Below are positions 35,565 to 44,648 of a DNA stretch of 64,000 nucleotides, one piece after another. The notes under the pieces are model-generated. The model was not told where the DNA came from. It was given only the letters and a program-made list of their open reading frames with translations, and made no database searches. Position numbers and translations under genes: made by a program. Each line of letters starts with the position of its first letter. The stretch's first letter is position 1. Source of the stretch: Streptomyces cavernae (GTDB lineage: Bacteria > Actinomycetota > Actinomycetes > Streptomycetales > Streptomycetaceae); contig NZ_RPDJ01000014.1 in NCBI RefSeq assembly GCF_004023625.1, forward strand, positions 1 to 64,000, in the 5' to 3' direction.

Positions 35565-36965
35565 ATGAGCCGTATCGAAGCACCCTCCGATGCCGTCACG
35601 GGCAACCTCGTGGACCGGCTGCTCGCGGGCCTGCCCGCCGGGGCCGTGCTCACCGACCCGGACGTCACCGCCTCCTACGCCAACGACATGGCCAGCTTCT
35701 GCGAAGCGGGCTCCCCGGCGGTGGTGGTGCTGCCCCGCACCGTCGAACAGGTCCAGCACGTGATGCGCGTCGCCACCGAACTGCGCGTCCCGGTGGTCCC
35801 GCAGGGCGCGCGCACCGGCCTGTCGGGCGCGGCGAACGCCTCCGAGGGCTGCATCGTTCTCTCGCTCACCAAGATGGACCGGATCCTGGAGATCAACCCC
35901 GTGGACCGGATCGCCGTCGTCGAGCCCGGCGTCGTCAACGCGGCGCTGTCCCGCGCGGTGAACGAACACGGGCTCTACTACCCGCCCGATCCCTCCAGCT
36001 GGGAGATGTGCACCATCGGCGGCAACATCGGCACCGCCTCCGGCGGGCTGTGCTGCGTGAAGTACGGCGTCACCGCCGAGTACGTCCTCGGTCTGGAGGT
36101 CGTCCTCGCGGACGGACGGCTGATGAACACCGGCCGCCGCACCGCCAAGGGCGTCGCCGGATACGACCTCACCCGGCTCTTCGTCGGCTCCGAGGGATCC
36201 CTCGGCATCGTCACCAAGGCGATCCTCGGGCTGAAGCCGCAGCCGCCGCAGCAACTCGTCCTCGCAGCCGAGTTCGCCTCCGCCACGGCCGCCTGCGACG
36301 CGATCTGCCGGATCATGGCGGGCGGGCACGTCCCCTCGATGCTGGAACTGATGGACCGTACGACGGTGAAGGCCGTCAACGACCTGGCGAACATGGGCCT
36401 GCCGGAGACCACCGAGGCACTGCTGCTCGCCGCCTTCGACACCCCCGACCCCACCGCCGACCTCGCCGCGGTCGGAGCGCTCTGCGAGGCCGCGGGCGCC
36501 ACCCAGGTGGTCCCCGCGGACGACGCCGCCGAGTCCGAACTGCTGCTCCAGGCACGGCGGTTGTCGCTCACCGCGCTCGAAGCGGTCAAGGGCACCACGA
36601 TGATCGACGACGTGTGCGTACCGCGCTCCAGGCTCGGCGAGCTGCTCGAGGGGGTCGAGCGGATCGCGGAGAAGTACGCGCTCACCATCGGGGTCGTGGC
36701 ACATGCCGGAGACGGAAACACCCACCCCACCGTCTGCTTCGACGCCCAGGACCCCGACGAGTGCCGGCGCGCCCGCGAGTCCTTCGACGAGATCATGGGC
36801 CTCGGTCTGGAGCTCGGCGGCACGATTACCGGGGAGCACGGTGTCGGCATCCTGAAGAAGGAGTGGCTCGCTCGTGAGATCGGGCCGGTGGGCGTGGAGA
36901 TGCAGCGGGCCGTCAAGGCGGCCTTCGACCCGCTGGGCATCCTCAACCCGGGCAAGTTGTTCTGA
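35565..36965 (+). CDS. FAD-linked oxidase (glycolate oxidase GlcD/D-lactate dehydrogenase type)
   Basis: This 466-residue flavoprotein of the FAD-binding type 4 family has an N-terminal FAD domain: VVPQGARTGLSGAANAS near 80 and TIGGNIGTASGG near 148. The C-terminal half has the Fe-S-free oxidase domain ending in GILNPGKLF. Candidate reactions are oxidation of D-lactate, glycolate or D-2-hydroxyglutarate. The start ATG 35565 lies in a 90-bp gap from the divergent TPR gene; the longer open frame upstream to 34539 is only a shadow of that gene. Confidence 0.87.
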   Translation: MSRIEAPSDAVTGNLVDRLLAGLPAGAVLTDPDVTASYANDMASFCEAGSPAVVVLPRTVEQVQHVMRVATELRVPVVPQGARTGLSGAANASEGCIVLSLTKMDRILEINPVDRIAVVEPGVVNAALSRAVNEHGLYYPPDPSSWEMCTIGGNIGTASGGLCCVKYGVTAEYVLGLEVVLADGRLMNTGRRTAKGVAGYDLTRLFVGSEGSLGIVTKAILGLKPQPPQQLVLAAEFASATAACDAICRIMAGGHVPSMLELMDRTTVKAVNDLANMGLPETTEALLLAAFDTPDPTADLAAVGALCEAAGATQVVPADDAAESELLLQARRLSLTALEAVKGTTMIDDVCVPRSRLGELLEGVERIAEKYALTIGVVAHAGDGNTHPTVCFDAQDPDECRRARESFDEIMGLGLELGGTITGEHGVGILKKEWLAREIGPVGVEMQRAVKAAFDPLGILNPGKLF

Positions 36966-36995
36966 AGGCCCGTGTCCGCGCGCCGGGACGACCGC

Positions 36996-37078
36996 GCGGA
37001 AACCTTCGAACACTTCGCGGAAACCCTCGAACGCCTCGCGGAACCTCCGAAGGCTTTGCGGAAACCCTCGAACGCTTT
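36996..37078 (+). repeat. Four 20-21 bp tandem repeats
   Basis: Units start at 36996, 37017, 37038 (20 bp) and 37058, each of the form GCGGAAACCYTCGAACnCnTY. They fill the gap between the FAD oxidase stop and the ssgG stop. Confidence 0.8.
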
Positions 37079-37112
37079 CACGTGCGGCACGTCCGACCGT
37101 GAAACGCACGCA

Positions 37113-37523
37113 TCAGGGAGCGAGCAGCTCGGCCAGACCGTCGTCGATGCCGAGCCGCTCGCTCTCGGTGCCCGGCGGAACCAGCCGCAGGGTGCGCTCC
37201 AGCCACGCCGACACCAAAGCGGCGGGCGCCTCCAGCAGCGCGTCGCCGTCGGGTGAGTTGAGCGCCATCATCACGGTGCAGCGGCCCGCGCCCTTGGTGG
37301 GCCACACCCGCACATCACCGCGGCCGCACGGCCGGAACACCCCTTCCACGAGCAGTTCGCGGGCGAACGTCCAGTGGACGGTGTGCTCGGACCCGATGTG
37401 GAAGCTGATGTGGACGGCGTACGGGTCGTCGCTGCGGTAGGTCAGTCTGGCCGGGACGGGGATGCTGTGCTCGGGCGAGAGGACGAGCTCCAGCACCAGG
37501 TCGCGTTCCACCACGGTGTGCAT
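37113..37523 (-). CDS. ssgG: SsgA-like sporulation/cell division regulator SsgG
   Basis: This 136-residue SsgA-like protein belongs to a family unique to morphologically complex actinomycetes that guides septum placement and peptidoglycan processing in sporulation. Diagnostic features are VPARLTYRSDDPYAVHISFH, then WTFARELLVEGV and the acidic C-terminal half. By gene neighbourhood it is SsgG (SCO2924 from memory), which controls correct positioning of septa. It is transcribed alone, with a 237-bp divergent gap to the RDD gene. Confidence 0.88.
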   Translation of the reverse strand: MHTVVERDLVLELVLSPEHSIPVPARLTYRSDDPYAVHISFHIGSEHTVHWTFARELLVEGVFRPCGRGDVRVWPTKGAGRCTVMMALNSPDGDALLEAPAALVSAWLERTLRLVPPGTESERLGIDDGLAELLAP

Positions 37524-37760
37524 GTCGATGCGCTCCCTTTCCTCGTACGGGCCCTGCGGTCGGACCCGTACGAGGAAGAGGGCCTTTGCGACGGAGCATT
37601 ACGCGAGTTCGTGAGGAAATTTTTCCGACCTGTGCGAAGTCGGGGCGCAAGTGTGCCCGGAAAGGGATGGGAACGGTGGGAGTGGCGCAGGGGGTTGGGC
37701 AGGTCTGATAGATGTGGACCCCCCAAAAACAAGCCCTCGAGCAGATACGGGACGACGGAC

Positions 37761-39500
37761 ATGAGCGCCCCAACTCCGGCCCCCGGCGACGACAGGCCCC
37801 GCGAGGGGTACTACCCGGACCCGTCCATTCCTGGATACGTCCGGTACTGGAACGGCGCCGCGTGGGTGCCGGGTACCAGCCGACCGGCGCCGTCCGACGG
37901 CACACCGCTCGCACCACCGGCGGGAGGCGGGGCTCCGGCCGGGTCGGCGGCTCCGGGTGCGTCCGCCGTTCCGGTCGAGGAGACCGGCCCGCACTTCTTC
38001 GACGAGGACCCGCCGGACGCCGGGTTCGGCGCGGCCGAGCCCGCGTTGTCGCGCGCCGAGGCCCAGCACGGGAGCCGGCCGGAACCCGCGTCCGCGTGGG
38101 GCGCCGACCGTTCCCGGCAGTCCGGCTTCGGCGGCGAACAGGACCGCCGGATCTCGTGGGGCTCCCCGCAGGACGACGCGGCACCCGGATCCGACCCGCG
38201 TGTTCCGTCGCCCGCGCGGCCCAGTGACCACGCGGACGGTTCCGCGACGATCGACCCGATGGCACCGGAGGGTCCGGCGGGCGGCTCGGCGGTCTTCCAG
38301 GGGCCGCAGGGGCCGATGCGTCCGGCGGGCGGCGGCAACCCGGCGTTCCCGGACGCCGCGGGCACCTCTGCCACGGCCGGCGCCGGCCCGACGGAGGGCT
38401 CGTCCTCCGGCGCCCCCGCAGCTGCCTCCGCACGCTCCGACGGCTCGGGCACCACCGGCACCTCGGAGATGGGCTCCGGGCCGGCTGAGAGCACCCACGG
38501 TTTCCGTGCGCTCTCCCCGCGCGCGAGGCAGCGGGGCGGGGCGCAGGGCGGGGGCGTGGACGCGGCGGGTGCGCCGGGAGGCCGGGGGGCGCCCGGCGTA
38601 CCGTCGCAGACCGGAGCTTCGGGTCCGGGGCAGCCGTCCGCCTCCGCGATGCAGCAGGGTGCGACGGCGTTCCGCAAGCACAACGACCCCTCGTCGGCGG
38701 CCGACGGCGCCGGCAAGTCCCGGGGCTCGGACAACGCGGGCAGCTCCAGGGGTTCGGGTGGCACGGGCAGCTCCGGCCGCACCGGCGGTTCCGGTGGCGT
38801 CGGCGGCTCCGGAGCCGGCGCGGGCCTGCGACCGGGCCTGGTGGGCGGGGTCTCCGCGCCGGAGAACGAAACGCCCATGGCCACCGGTGCCGGTGGCGGC
38901 CAGCCCTCCTGGGCCCAGCAGGTGCACCGGCTCGCCGACAACAGCGCCGAGGAGCGACCCGCGCCCTGGAAGCCGCCCCGGGAGGACCCGTTCCTCGCCG
39001 CGGCCCGCGCCCAGGCCGCCGCACGCCCCGCCGCGCTCGGCAGACGCGTCGCGGCCAGGCTCATCGACACCCTGGTGCTCGCCGTGGTGACCGGGGCCGC
39101 GGCGGTGCCCCTCGTGGGCAAGGCCGTGGACCACATCGACGCGAAGATCGAGGCGGCCAAGCGTTCCGGGGAGACCGTCACGGTCTGGCTGCTGGACGGC
39201 ACCACCGGCACCTACCTCGGCATCGTCCTGGGCGTGCTGGTGGTCTTCGGAGTCCTCTACGAGGCCCTGCCCACCGCGAAATGGGGCCGCACCCTCGGCA
39301 AGAAGCTGTGCGGGCTGCACGTTCAGGACATCGAGGACCACGAGAGCCCGACCTTCGGCGCGGCACTGCGCCGGTGGCTCGTCCTGGTGCTGCCGGGGCT
39401 GCTGGTGGTGGGAGTCGTCGGCGTTCTGTGGTGCCTGATCGACAAGCCGTGGCGGCAGTGCTGGCACGACAAGGCGGCCCATACGTTCGTGGCGAGCTGA
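37761..39500 (+). CDS. RDD-family membrane protein with DUF2510 domain
   Basis: This 579-residue protein has an N-terminal DUF2510 domain (residues 12-45, YYPDPSIPGYVRYWNGAAW) and a low-complexity middle of about 350 residues rich in Gly/Ser/Ala/Pro. A C-terminal RDD domain follows (about 425-575, opening LGRRVAARLIDTLVLAVV) with three membrane helices. RDD proteins may act as transporters, but the function is unresolved. Start ATG 37761 is chosen to begin just before DUF2510. A second RDD gene follows on the same strand after a repeat-filled gap. Confidence 0.82.
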   Translation: MSAPTPAPGDDRPREGYYPDPSIPGYVRYWNGAAWVPGTSRPAPSDGTPLAPPAGGGAPAGSAAPGASAVPVEETGPHFFDEDPPDAGFGAAEPALSRAEAQHGSRPEPASAWGADRSRQSGFGGEQDRRISWGSPQDDAAPGSDPRVPSPARPSDHADGSATIDPMAPEGPAGGSAVFQGPQGPMRPAGGGNPAFPDAAGTSATAGAGPTEGSSSGAPAAASARSDGSGTTGTSEMGSGPAESTHGFRALSPRARQRGGAQGGGVDAAGAPGGRGAPGVPSQTGASGPGQPSASAMQQGATAFRKHNDPSSAADGAGKSRGSDNAGSSRGSGGTGSSGRTGGSGGVGGSGAGAGLRPGLVGGVSAPENETPMATGAGGGQPSWAQQVHRLADNSAEERPAPWKPPREDPFLAAARAQAAARPAALGRRVAARLIDTLVLAVVTGAAAVPLVGKAVDHIDAKIEAAKRSGETVTVWLLDGTTGTYLGIVLGVLVVFGVLYEALPTAKWGRTLGKKLCGLHVQDIEDHESPTFGAALRRWLVLVLPGLLVVGVVGVLWCLIDKPWRQCWHDKAAHTFVAS

Positions 39501-39535
39501 TCCCGGGGACGGTCTGCTCGGGGTCTCGTCCGTTC

Positions 39536-39790
39536 AGGTGCCGGTCTGCTCCGGGTCCGGTCCGCTCTGCTCCGGGTCCGGGCTGTTCGGGGTCTGGTCT
39601 GTTCCGGGTCCGGGCTGTTCGGGGTCTGGTCTGTTCCGGGTCCGGTCTGTTCGGGGTTCCGGTCTGTTCGGGTTCCGGTCTGCTCCGCTCCGGTCCGGTC
39701 TGTTCGGGTTCCGGTCTGATGGGGGTCCGGGCTGCTCGAGGCCGGGTTCGTTCGTGGTCCGGTCTGCTCCGGGCGGGGTCCGTCTCCGCC
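39536..39790 (+). repeat. Dense tandem repeat array between the two RDD genes
   Basis: About 250 bp of an imperfect unit close to GGTCTGTTCGGGTTCC occurs as many overlapping copies. A 31-bp stretch around 39583-39645 is repeated almost exactly. No start codon or ribosome-binding site makes it coding. It covers most of the 371-bp gap. Confidence 0.85.
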
Positions 39791-39871
39791 GGATCCGGTC
39801 CATGGATCTGGTCTACTCCGGACGGCTGCGCGCCGGATGCGGAGCCGGGCAGTTCGCGGTCGACTCGGGCC

Positions 39872-40564
39872 ATGAGCACCGAACCGCCGCCGGGCTCCGG
39901 GGAACCGGAGGAGGACCCGTTCCGGAAGAAGCCGCCGCCCGAGCAGAACGGCACCCCACCTCCGGGAGGCGGCCCCGGCGGTCCTGGTCCCCCTGGCGGT
40001 CTTGGTGGTCCCGGTGCCCCGGGCGGGCCTGGTGCCCCTGGCGGTCCTGGTGGTCCCGGCGCCCCGGGAGCCCCCGGCGGCCCCTACGACACCGGTGCCC
40101 CGGATCCCCTCGCCGGTATGCCCCCACTCGCGGACGGCGTCAAGCGTGTCCTCGCGCGCATCATCGACATGCTGATCGTCGGCATCGTGGTCGGCCTGCT
40201 GTCGTGGGGCGTCGGGACGATGGAGTGGGACGTCGACCCGGACAGGGTCGATTACGGCAGTTCGCTCGGGCAGTCCGTGATCGCCGCCGTCCTCTACACG
40301 GCGTACGACACCGTCCTGATCGCCAGGACGGGCCAGACCGTGGGCAAGAAGTTGCTGAACATGAGGGTGGCCCGCCTCAGCGACGGCGCCAACCCCGACT
40401 GGGGCAGCTCCCTCCTGCGCGCCGCCGTGCTGTGGATCCCGTTCGCGTTCTGCTGTGCCTGCGTCTGGACCGCGATTTGCGGCGGTTGGAGCTTCTTCGA
40501 CCGGCCGTACAAGCAGGGCCTGCACGACAAGGCGGGCAGGACGGTGGTGGTCAGCACGGTGTGA
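39872..40564 (+). CDS. RDD-family membrane protein with collagen-like N-terminus
   Basis: This 230-residue protein has a proline-rich start and a run of Gly-X-Y triplets (about residues 32-75, such as GPGAPGGPGAPGGPG). The RDD domain (about 90-225, RVLARIIDMLIVGIVVGLL) has three membrane helices. It is shorter than the preceding RDD protein and lacks DUF2510. Start ATG 39872 follows a weak site. It may share a transcript with the upstream RDD gene, although the repeat array intervenes. Confidence 0.8.
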   Translation: MSTEPPPGSGEPEEDPFRKKPPPEQNGTPPPGGGPGGPGPPGGLGGPGAPGGPGAPGGPGGPGAPGAPGGPYDTGAPDPLAGMPPLADGVKRVLARIIDMLIVGIVVGLLSWGVGTMEWDVDPDRVDYGSSLGQSVIAAVLYTAYDTVLIARTGQTVGKKLLNMRVARLSDGANPDWGSSLLRAAVLWIPFAFCCACVWTAICGGWSFFDRPYKQGLHDKAGRTVVVSTV

Positions 40565-40622
40565 GCGGCCGGGCTCCGGCACGGGAACAAGCTGGGCGGA
40601 ACATTCGGATGCGGGCGCAAAA

Positions 40623-40658
40623 AACCGGCGAACCCCGGAAGCGGCGGGTCCGCCGGTT
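40623..40658 (-). terminator. Terminator between convergent genes, with U-tract for the minus gene
   Basis: AACCGGCG-A-ACCC pairs with GGGT-C-CGCCGGTT. On the minus strand it is followed by six T residues, unusual for Streptomyces. It ends the small membrane protein gene and also the RDD gene. Confidence 0.85.
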
Positions 40659-40674
40659 CAGCATCGCGCGGCGA

Positions 40675-40986
40675 TCACGCACTCTCGCGCAACGGCTCCG
40701 GCGCGGTGGAGGCGGACGCCGAGGCCGGCGCCGAGCCGGCGGAGACCGTGGGCCGCCGCAACGGAAGCTGCTGGGCCGCCACGGACCCGGCCCCCGTCCG
40801 CACCGCCGTCGCCCGCCTGGGCGAAGGAACCGTCAGGGCGACGAGCAGCCCCAGCGCGAGCCCCGACACCGCGACGACCGCGATCCCAAGCGTCGAACTC
40901 GTCTGCGACAGCAGCAACATGGCGAGAGTGGCAAGGATGACGGTGCACGAACCGTAGGCGAGCTGTGCGACAGTCGGACGAGGCAT
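40675..40986 (-). CDS. Small two-helix membrane protein, unknown function
   Basis: This 103-residue protein has two membrane helices (about residues 8-26 and 32-52) and a cytoplasmic tail rich in Ala, Ser, Arg and Pro. AAGGA precedes the start. A GGGGGAGACCCCC hairpin in the mRNA lies just before that site (41007-41019 on the plus strand). I recognise no family. A strong U-tract terminator follows. It is preceded by a large non-coding leader. Confidence 0.68.
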   Translation of the reverse strand: MPRPTVAQLAYGSCTVILATLAMLLLSQTSSTLGIAVVAVSGLALGLLVALTVPSPRRATAVRTGAGSVAAQQLPLRRPTVSAGSAPASASASTAPEPLRESA

Positions 40987-41595
40987 GGCGTATCAGTCCT
41001 TGAGATGGGGGTCTCCCCCCGTGCCTCTCGCGATGGGGGAGGTGTGGACAGAAATGGGGGTTCACGACAACGCTGGTCGACTTAGCTGAAGCGCGCCAAC
41101 AAAAGACTCTAGACGGCTGCATGCCCTTCCGGAACGAAGAGTAAGCGTGACCTAACCCACGGGCCAGGTGCACGGGGGGCGCACGGGTTCATGACGTCCA
41201 GCAAGTGGACTGTGCGGCGCGCCGGTCGGGGGAGCGGTCAGGCGCCGGTCGAGCGCCCGTCCGCGCCCTCTCCGGTGGCGATCCGGAGGGCGGCGGCCGG
41301 CTGAGCGCCGAGCCGGACCGATCACGATTTCCGGGAGCCCCCGCGGCCCGGCGAACCCGCGGCGGACCCCACGGAAGGCGCCCGGACAACTGACACCGGC
41401 AGCCGAATGAAGATCATCCACGCGGTCCGGAGCGGCTCGAGGATCACCGCCCGGGTCGGCCGCTCCCTGAATTGGCTGACGTAACGGCAGGTCAGAGCAT
41501 GATCGGCCGGGACCCCCTGGCGGGTCGCGGCCGATCGTGTTTAGGTGCCTCCTGTTGGCTTCTTATTGACACCGGGCGCACGGGGGTGTGACTTC
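40987..41595. other. 609-bp intergenic region
   Basis: It holds the promoter side of the minus-strand membrane protein gene, including a TCTAGA near 41108. A GC-rich stretch (41160-41400) has no convincing gene; a minus-strand frame at 41152-41421 is Arg/Pro-rich filler. The hairpin at 41501-41536 is also in this region. Confidence 0.4.
41501..41536. terminator. Strong hairpin before the small hypothetical gene
   Basis: GATCGGCCG (41501-41509) and GACCC (41511-41515) pair with GGGTC and CGGCCGATC (41522-41536), with one G-G mismatch and a 6-nt loop. TTTAGG follows. Confidence 0.7.
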
Positions 41596-41952
41596 ATGGC
41601 CGCAGGAGGCTTCTGCAAGCTGCCGAACGGGACGGTGGTGGTGGCGCTGGTACTGCCCGCGCCCAGCGCCGCACCGGGCGGCTCGGGGACCGTGGGCGAG
41701 GGCCAGGTCCGTGTGCTCGTGCACGCGGCGAACCGCGCCCGCGCGCTGACCCGGCTGCGCAACCTCGGCCTGCGCGCCGTCTACCTCCGCGGCAACGCTG
41801 CCCCGCCGACCCCCGACGAGGTCACCGCGGTCCTGCACCACCCGGACGGCCTGATATGGCGCACGGCCCCGGAGTCCCCGACGACGACGGCGGAGCTGTG
41901 GCACCCGATCAGAGCGCTGCTCAGACAGGGCGCGACCGCCCGGCGGTACTGA
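41596..41952 (+). CDS. Conserved hypothetical small protein
   Basis: This 118-residue protein opens MAAGGFCKLPNGTVVVALVL and continues with a basic central helix (VHAANRARALTRLRNLGLR) and a C-terminal WRTAPESPTTTAELWHPIR segment. It has no signal peptide or full membrane helix. No family is recognised. ATG 41596 is preferred to an earlier start at 41545; no good ribosome-binding site is seen at either. The sequence looks protein-coding by its third-position GC, but function is unknown. Confidence 0.6.
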   Translation: MAAGGFCKLPNGTVVVALVLPAPSAAPGGSGTVGEGQVRVLVHAANRARALTRLRNLGLRAVYLRGNAAPPTPDEVTAVLHHPDGLIWRTAPESPTTTAELWHPIRALLRQGATARRY

Positions 41953-41984
41953 CGGCGAGGGCGCCCACGTGGGGAAGGCGGAGG

Positions 41985-42572
41985 TCAGGCCAGCACCGGC
42001 TTGCCGGACAGCTCCACCCCGGCCTGCCTGAGCTCCTCGAGCGCCTTCTCCGTGGTCTCCTCGGCGACCCCCGCCGTGAGGTCCAGCAGCACCTGCGTAC
42101 GGAACCCCTCGCGGGCGGCGTCCAGAGCGGTGGCCCGTACGCAGTGGTCGGTGGCGATGCCGACCACGTCCACCTCGTCGATCTCCCGGGCCCGCAGCCA
42201 GTCGCCGAGCGGGACGCCGTTCTCGTCGACCCCCTCGAACCCGCTGTAGGCCGCCGCGTACGCCCCCTTGTCGAAGACGGCGTCGATCGCCCCGGAGGCG
42301 ACCGCCGGAGCGAAGTTCGGGTGGAAGCCGACGCCCTCGGTGCCCGCCACGCAGTGCGCGGGCCAGGAGTGGACGAAGTCGGGCTGACTGGCGAAGTGGT
42401 TGCCGGGCGCGATGTGGTGGTCCCGGGTGGCGACGACATGCCGGTAGCCGGCGGGCGCCTGCCCGATCAGCTCGGTGATCGCGGCGGCCACATCGGCACC
42501 CCCGGCCACCGCGAGGCTGCCGCCCTCGCAGAAGTCGTTCTGCACATCTACGACGATCAAGGCGCGACGCAT
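41985..42572 (-). CDS. pncA: Nicotinamidase
   Basis: This 195-residue cytosolic amidase converts nicotinamide to nicotinate and ammonia in NAD salvage. The catalytic triad is visible: Asp9 in ALIVVDVQNDF, a Lys in the FDKGAY segment, and Cys144 in ATDHCVRATALDA. Metal-binding residues lie in DHH near 51-53. GAAGGA precedes the start. It lies 264 bp downstream of pncB on the same strand, so nicotinamide feeds directly into nicotinate phosphoribosyltransferase. Confidence 0.93.
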   Translation of the reverse strand: MRRALIVVDVQNDFCEGGSLAVAGGADVAAAITELIGQAPAGYRHVVATRDHHIAPGNHFASQPDFVHSWPAHCVAGTEGVGFHPNFAPAVASGAIDAVFDKGAYAAAYSGFEGVDENGVPLGDWLRAREIDEVDVVGIATDHCVRATALDAAREGFRTQVLLDLTAGVAEETTEKALEELRQAGVELSGKPVLA

Positions 42573-42836
42573 GGTCGTTGTCCTTCAGCTTGACAAAGGT
42601 TCGGCTAGGAGGTGCGGGCCCGGCCGTTTGTCCGAGCCTAGAGACTTCACGTCCATTGCGGGAGGGGGCACCCAACTGGTAGTGGGGCGCGCTGCCGTTG
42701 CATTCCCCCTCGTCGCCGGTTCATTCGCCCCGGTCCGGAGGGTGGCCGGAGCCCTACCCGTGCGGACCGGGGCGGCCCTGCGTCCGCCGGGCGCGGCGCG
42801 CGGCCTGTGCGCCCCGGTCGCGCGCCCGCGCTCGTC

Positions 42837-44165
42837 CTAGAGGTATTCCGTGGGAATGACGGCCTCCCCGCTCGAGAGCTGGGTCGCCGAGATCGGCAGG
42901 TTGCCCCGGGCCGCCGCGTGCCGGTCGCGCACCACGTCCAGGGGTTCGCGGCCGAGGACCTGGCCGCCCTTTATCAGCTCCACCAGCAGCTGACGCTCCT
43001 GGAGCTCCGCCGGGACGGGCCCCGTGCCGATCACCTCGGCCTCCGCCACGCCGTACTCGTCGAGCCGCCGTGCGGCCCATTTGCGCCCGCCCTGGGAGGT
43101 CTTGCCGCCCGTGCTCTTCTTGGCCACCGGAACCAGCGGAGCCCTGGGGTCCGCCGACTCCGCACGTGCCACCAGCTTGTAGACCATCGAAGACGTCGGA
43201 TGGCCGGATCCCGTCACCAGCCGGGTGCCCACGCCGTACGCGTCCACGGGCGCCGCCGCCAGCGAGGCGATCGCGTACTCGTCCAGGTCGGAGGTGACGA
43301 CGATCTTCGTGCCGGTCGCGCCCAGCTCGTCCAGCTGCTGCCGGACCCGGTGGGCCACCAGCAGCAGGTCCCCCGAGTCGATCCGGACGGCGCCCAGCTC
43401 GGGCCCGGCCACCTCGACCGCCGTGCGCACCGCCTCGGCCACGTCGTAGGTGTCCACCAGCAGCGTCGTGCCCCGGCCCAGGGCCCTCACCTGGGCGGTG
43501 AACGCGTCCCGCTCGCGGTCGTGCAGCAGGGTGAACGCGTGTGCGCTCGTGCCGACGGTCGGGATCCCGTACCGGAAGCCGGCCGCCAGGTCGGAGGTGG
43601 AGGTGAATCCGCCCACGTACGCGGCCCGGGAGGCCGCCACCGCCGCGAGTTCGTGGGTGCGCCGGGCACCCATCTCGATCAGCGGACGGTCCCCGGCCGC
43701 CGAGGACATCCGGGACGCGGCCGCCGCGATCGCCGAATCGTGGTTGAGGATGGACAGGACGACCGTCTCCAGCAGCACGCACTCGGCGAACGAGCCCTCC
43801 ACCCTGAGGATCGGCGAGCCCGGGAAGTACACCTCGCCCTCGGGATAACCCCAGACGTCCCCGCCGAAGCGGTAGGAGGCCAGCCACTCGAGCGTCGGCT
43901 CGTCCACGATGTTCCGCTCGCTCAGAAAGCCCAGTACACCCTGGTCGAAGCGGAAGTTCTCGACGGCGTCCAGGACGCGCCCGGTGCCCGCGACCACGCC
44001 GTAGCGCCGGCCCTCCGGCAGTCTCCGGGTGAAGACCTCGAAGACCGAGCGCCGGTCGGCGGTACCCGCCTTCAGGGCGGCCTCCAGCATCGTCAGCTCG
44101 TAGTGGTCCGTGAAGAGAGCCGTGGACGGGACGTCCACCGGCAGTCCAAGGTCCGCAGTGTTCAT
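42837..44165 (-). CDS. pncB: Nicotinate phosphoribosyltransferase
   Basis: This 442-residue enzyme joins nicotinate and PRPP to form nicotinate mononucleotide in NAD salvage. It shows the N-terminal LFTDHYELTMLEAALKAG, and FEVFTRRLPEGRRYGVVAG. The phosphoribosyl segment near residues 230-260 contains DTYDVAEAVRTAVEV and VRIDSGDL. Start at 44165 is chosen over the longer frame beginning 44300, which has no site. It is divergent from clpS across 110 bp and is followed by pncA. Confidence 0.92.
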   Translation of the reverse strand: MNTADLGLPVDVPSTALFTDHYELTMLEAALKAGTADRRSVFEVFTRRLPEGRRYGVVAGTGRVLDAVENFRFDQGVLGFLSERNIVDEPTLEWLASYRFGGDVWGYPEGEVYFPGSPILRVEGSFAECVLLETVVLSILNHDSAIAAAASRMSSAAGDRPLIEMGARRTHELAAVAASRAAYVGGFTSTSDLAAGFRYGIPTVGTSAHAFTLLHDRERDAFTAQVRALGRGTTLLVDTYDVAEAVRTAVEVAGPELGAVRIDSGDLLLVAHRVRQQLDELGATGTKIVVTSDLDEYAIASLAAAPVDAYGVGTRLVTGSGHPTSSMVYKLVARAESADPRAPLVPVAKKSTGGKTSQGGRKWAARRLDEYGVAEAEVIGTGPVPAELQERQLLVELIKGGQVLGREPLDVVRDRHAAARGNLPISATQLSSGEAVIPTEYL

Positions 44166-44275
44166 AACAGGAATGTTAACCGCAATCTCGTCACTCTGAC
44201 GATTTCTGCTGCGCGTGTGCGTGCTCACATTCAGCCACCGGCTCGTTTGTGCGACCCGGGGTCCTAAGTGGCAGC

Positions 44276-44593
44276 ATGGGCCGTGTGACGGCTCCCGCAC
44301 CCCTAGAGATCGAAAAGACCGAGTCGGCGGAGGAGTCCTTCGCCGTACCCGAGCCCGATGTCCCGTGGGTGACCATCGTCCACAACGACCCGGTCAACCT
44401 GATGAGCTATGTGACGTACGTCTTTCAGACGTACTTCGGCTACTCCAAGGACAAGGCCACCAAGCTCATGCTCGACGTCCACCACAAGGGCAGGGCTGTC
44501 GTCTCCACCGGGACTCGGGAGGAGATGGAACGCGACGTGCAGGCCATGCACGGCTACGGCCTGTGGGCCACCCTCCAGCAGGACCGCAAGTAG
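44276..44593 (+). CDS. clpS: ATP-dependent Clp protease adaptor ClpS
   Basis: This 105-residue adaptor delivers N-degron substrates to ClpAP/ClpCP. The core [21 protein letters not shown] is the substrate-binding part, and [10 protein letters not shown] with [13 protein letters not shown] completes the fold. The N-terminal 30 residues are the flexible arm. Starts at ATG 44276 or GTG 44285 are both possible. DUF2017 follows after 55 bases, the usual actinobacterial pairing. Confidence 0.92.
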   Translation: MGRVTAPAPLEIEKTESAEESFAVPEPDVPWVTIVHNDPVNLMSYVTYVFQTYFGYSKDKATKLMLDVHHKGRAVVSTGTREEMERDVQAMHGYGLWATLQQDRK

Positions 44594-44648
44594 CAGCACT
44601 CCGCAAGCAGCCCTCCTCACAGCCGGCCGGAAGCAGCGAACTCACTCC

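Noticed and set aside
36972-37256. A 94-residue ORF spanning the 21-bp repeats.
   Set aside because: It runs antisense into ssgG and its content simply translates the repeat.
41152-41421. A small minus-strand ORF in the gap before the hypothetical gene at 41596.
   Set aside because: It is Arg/Pro-rich with no ribosome-binding site or recognisable domain.
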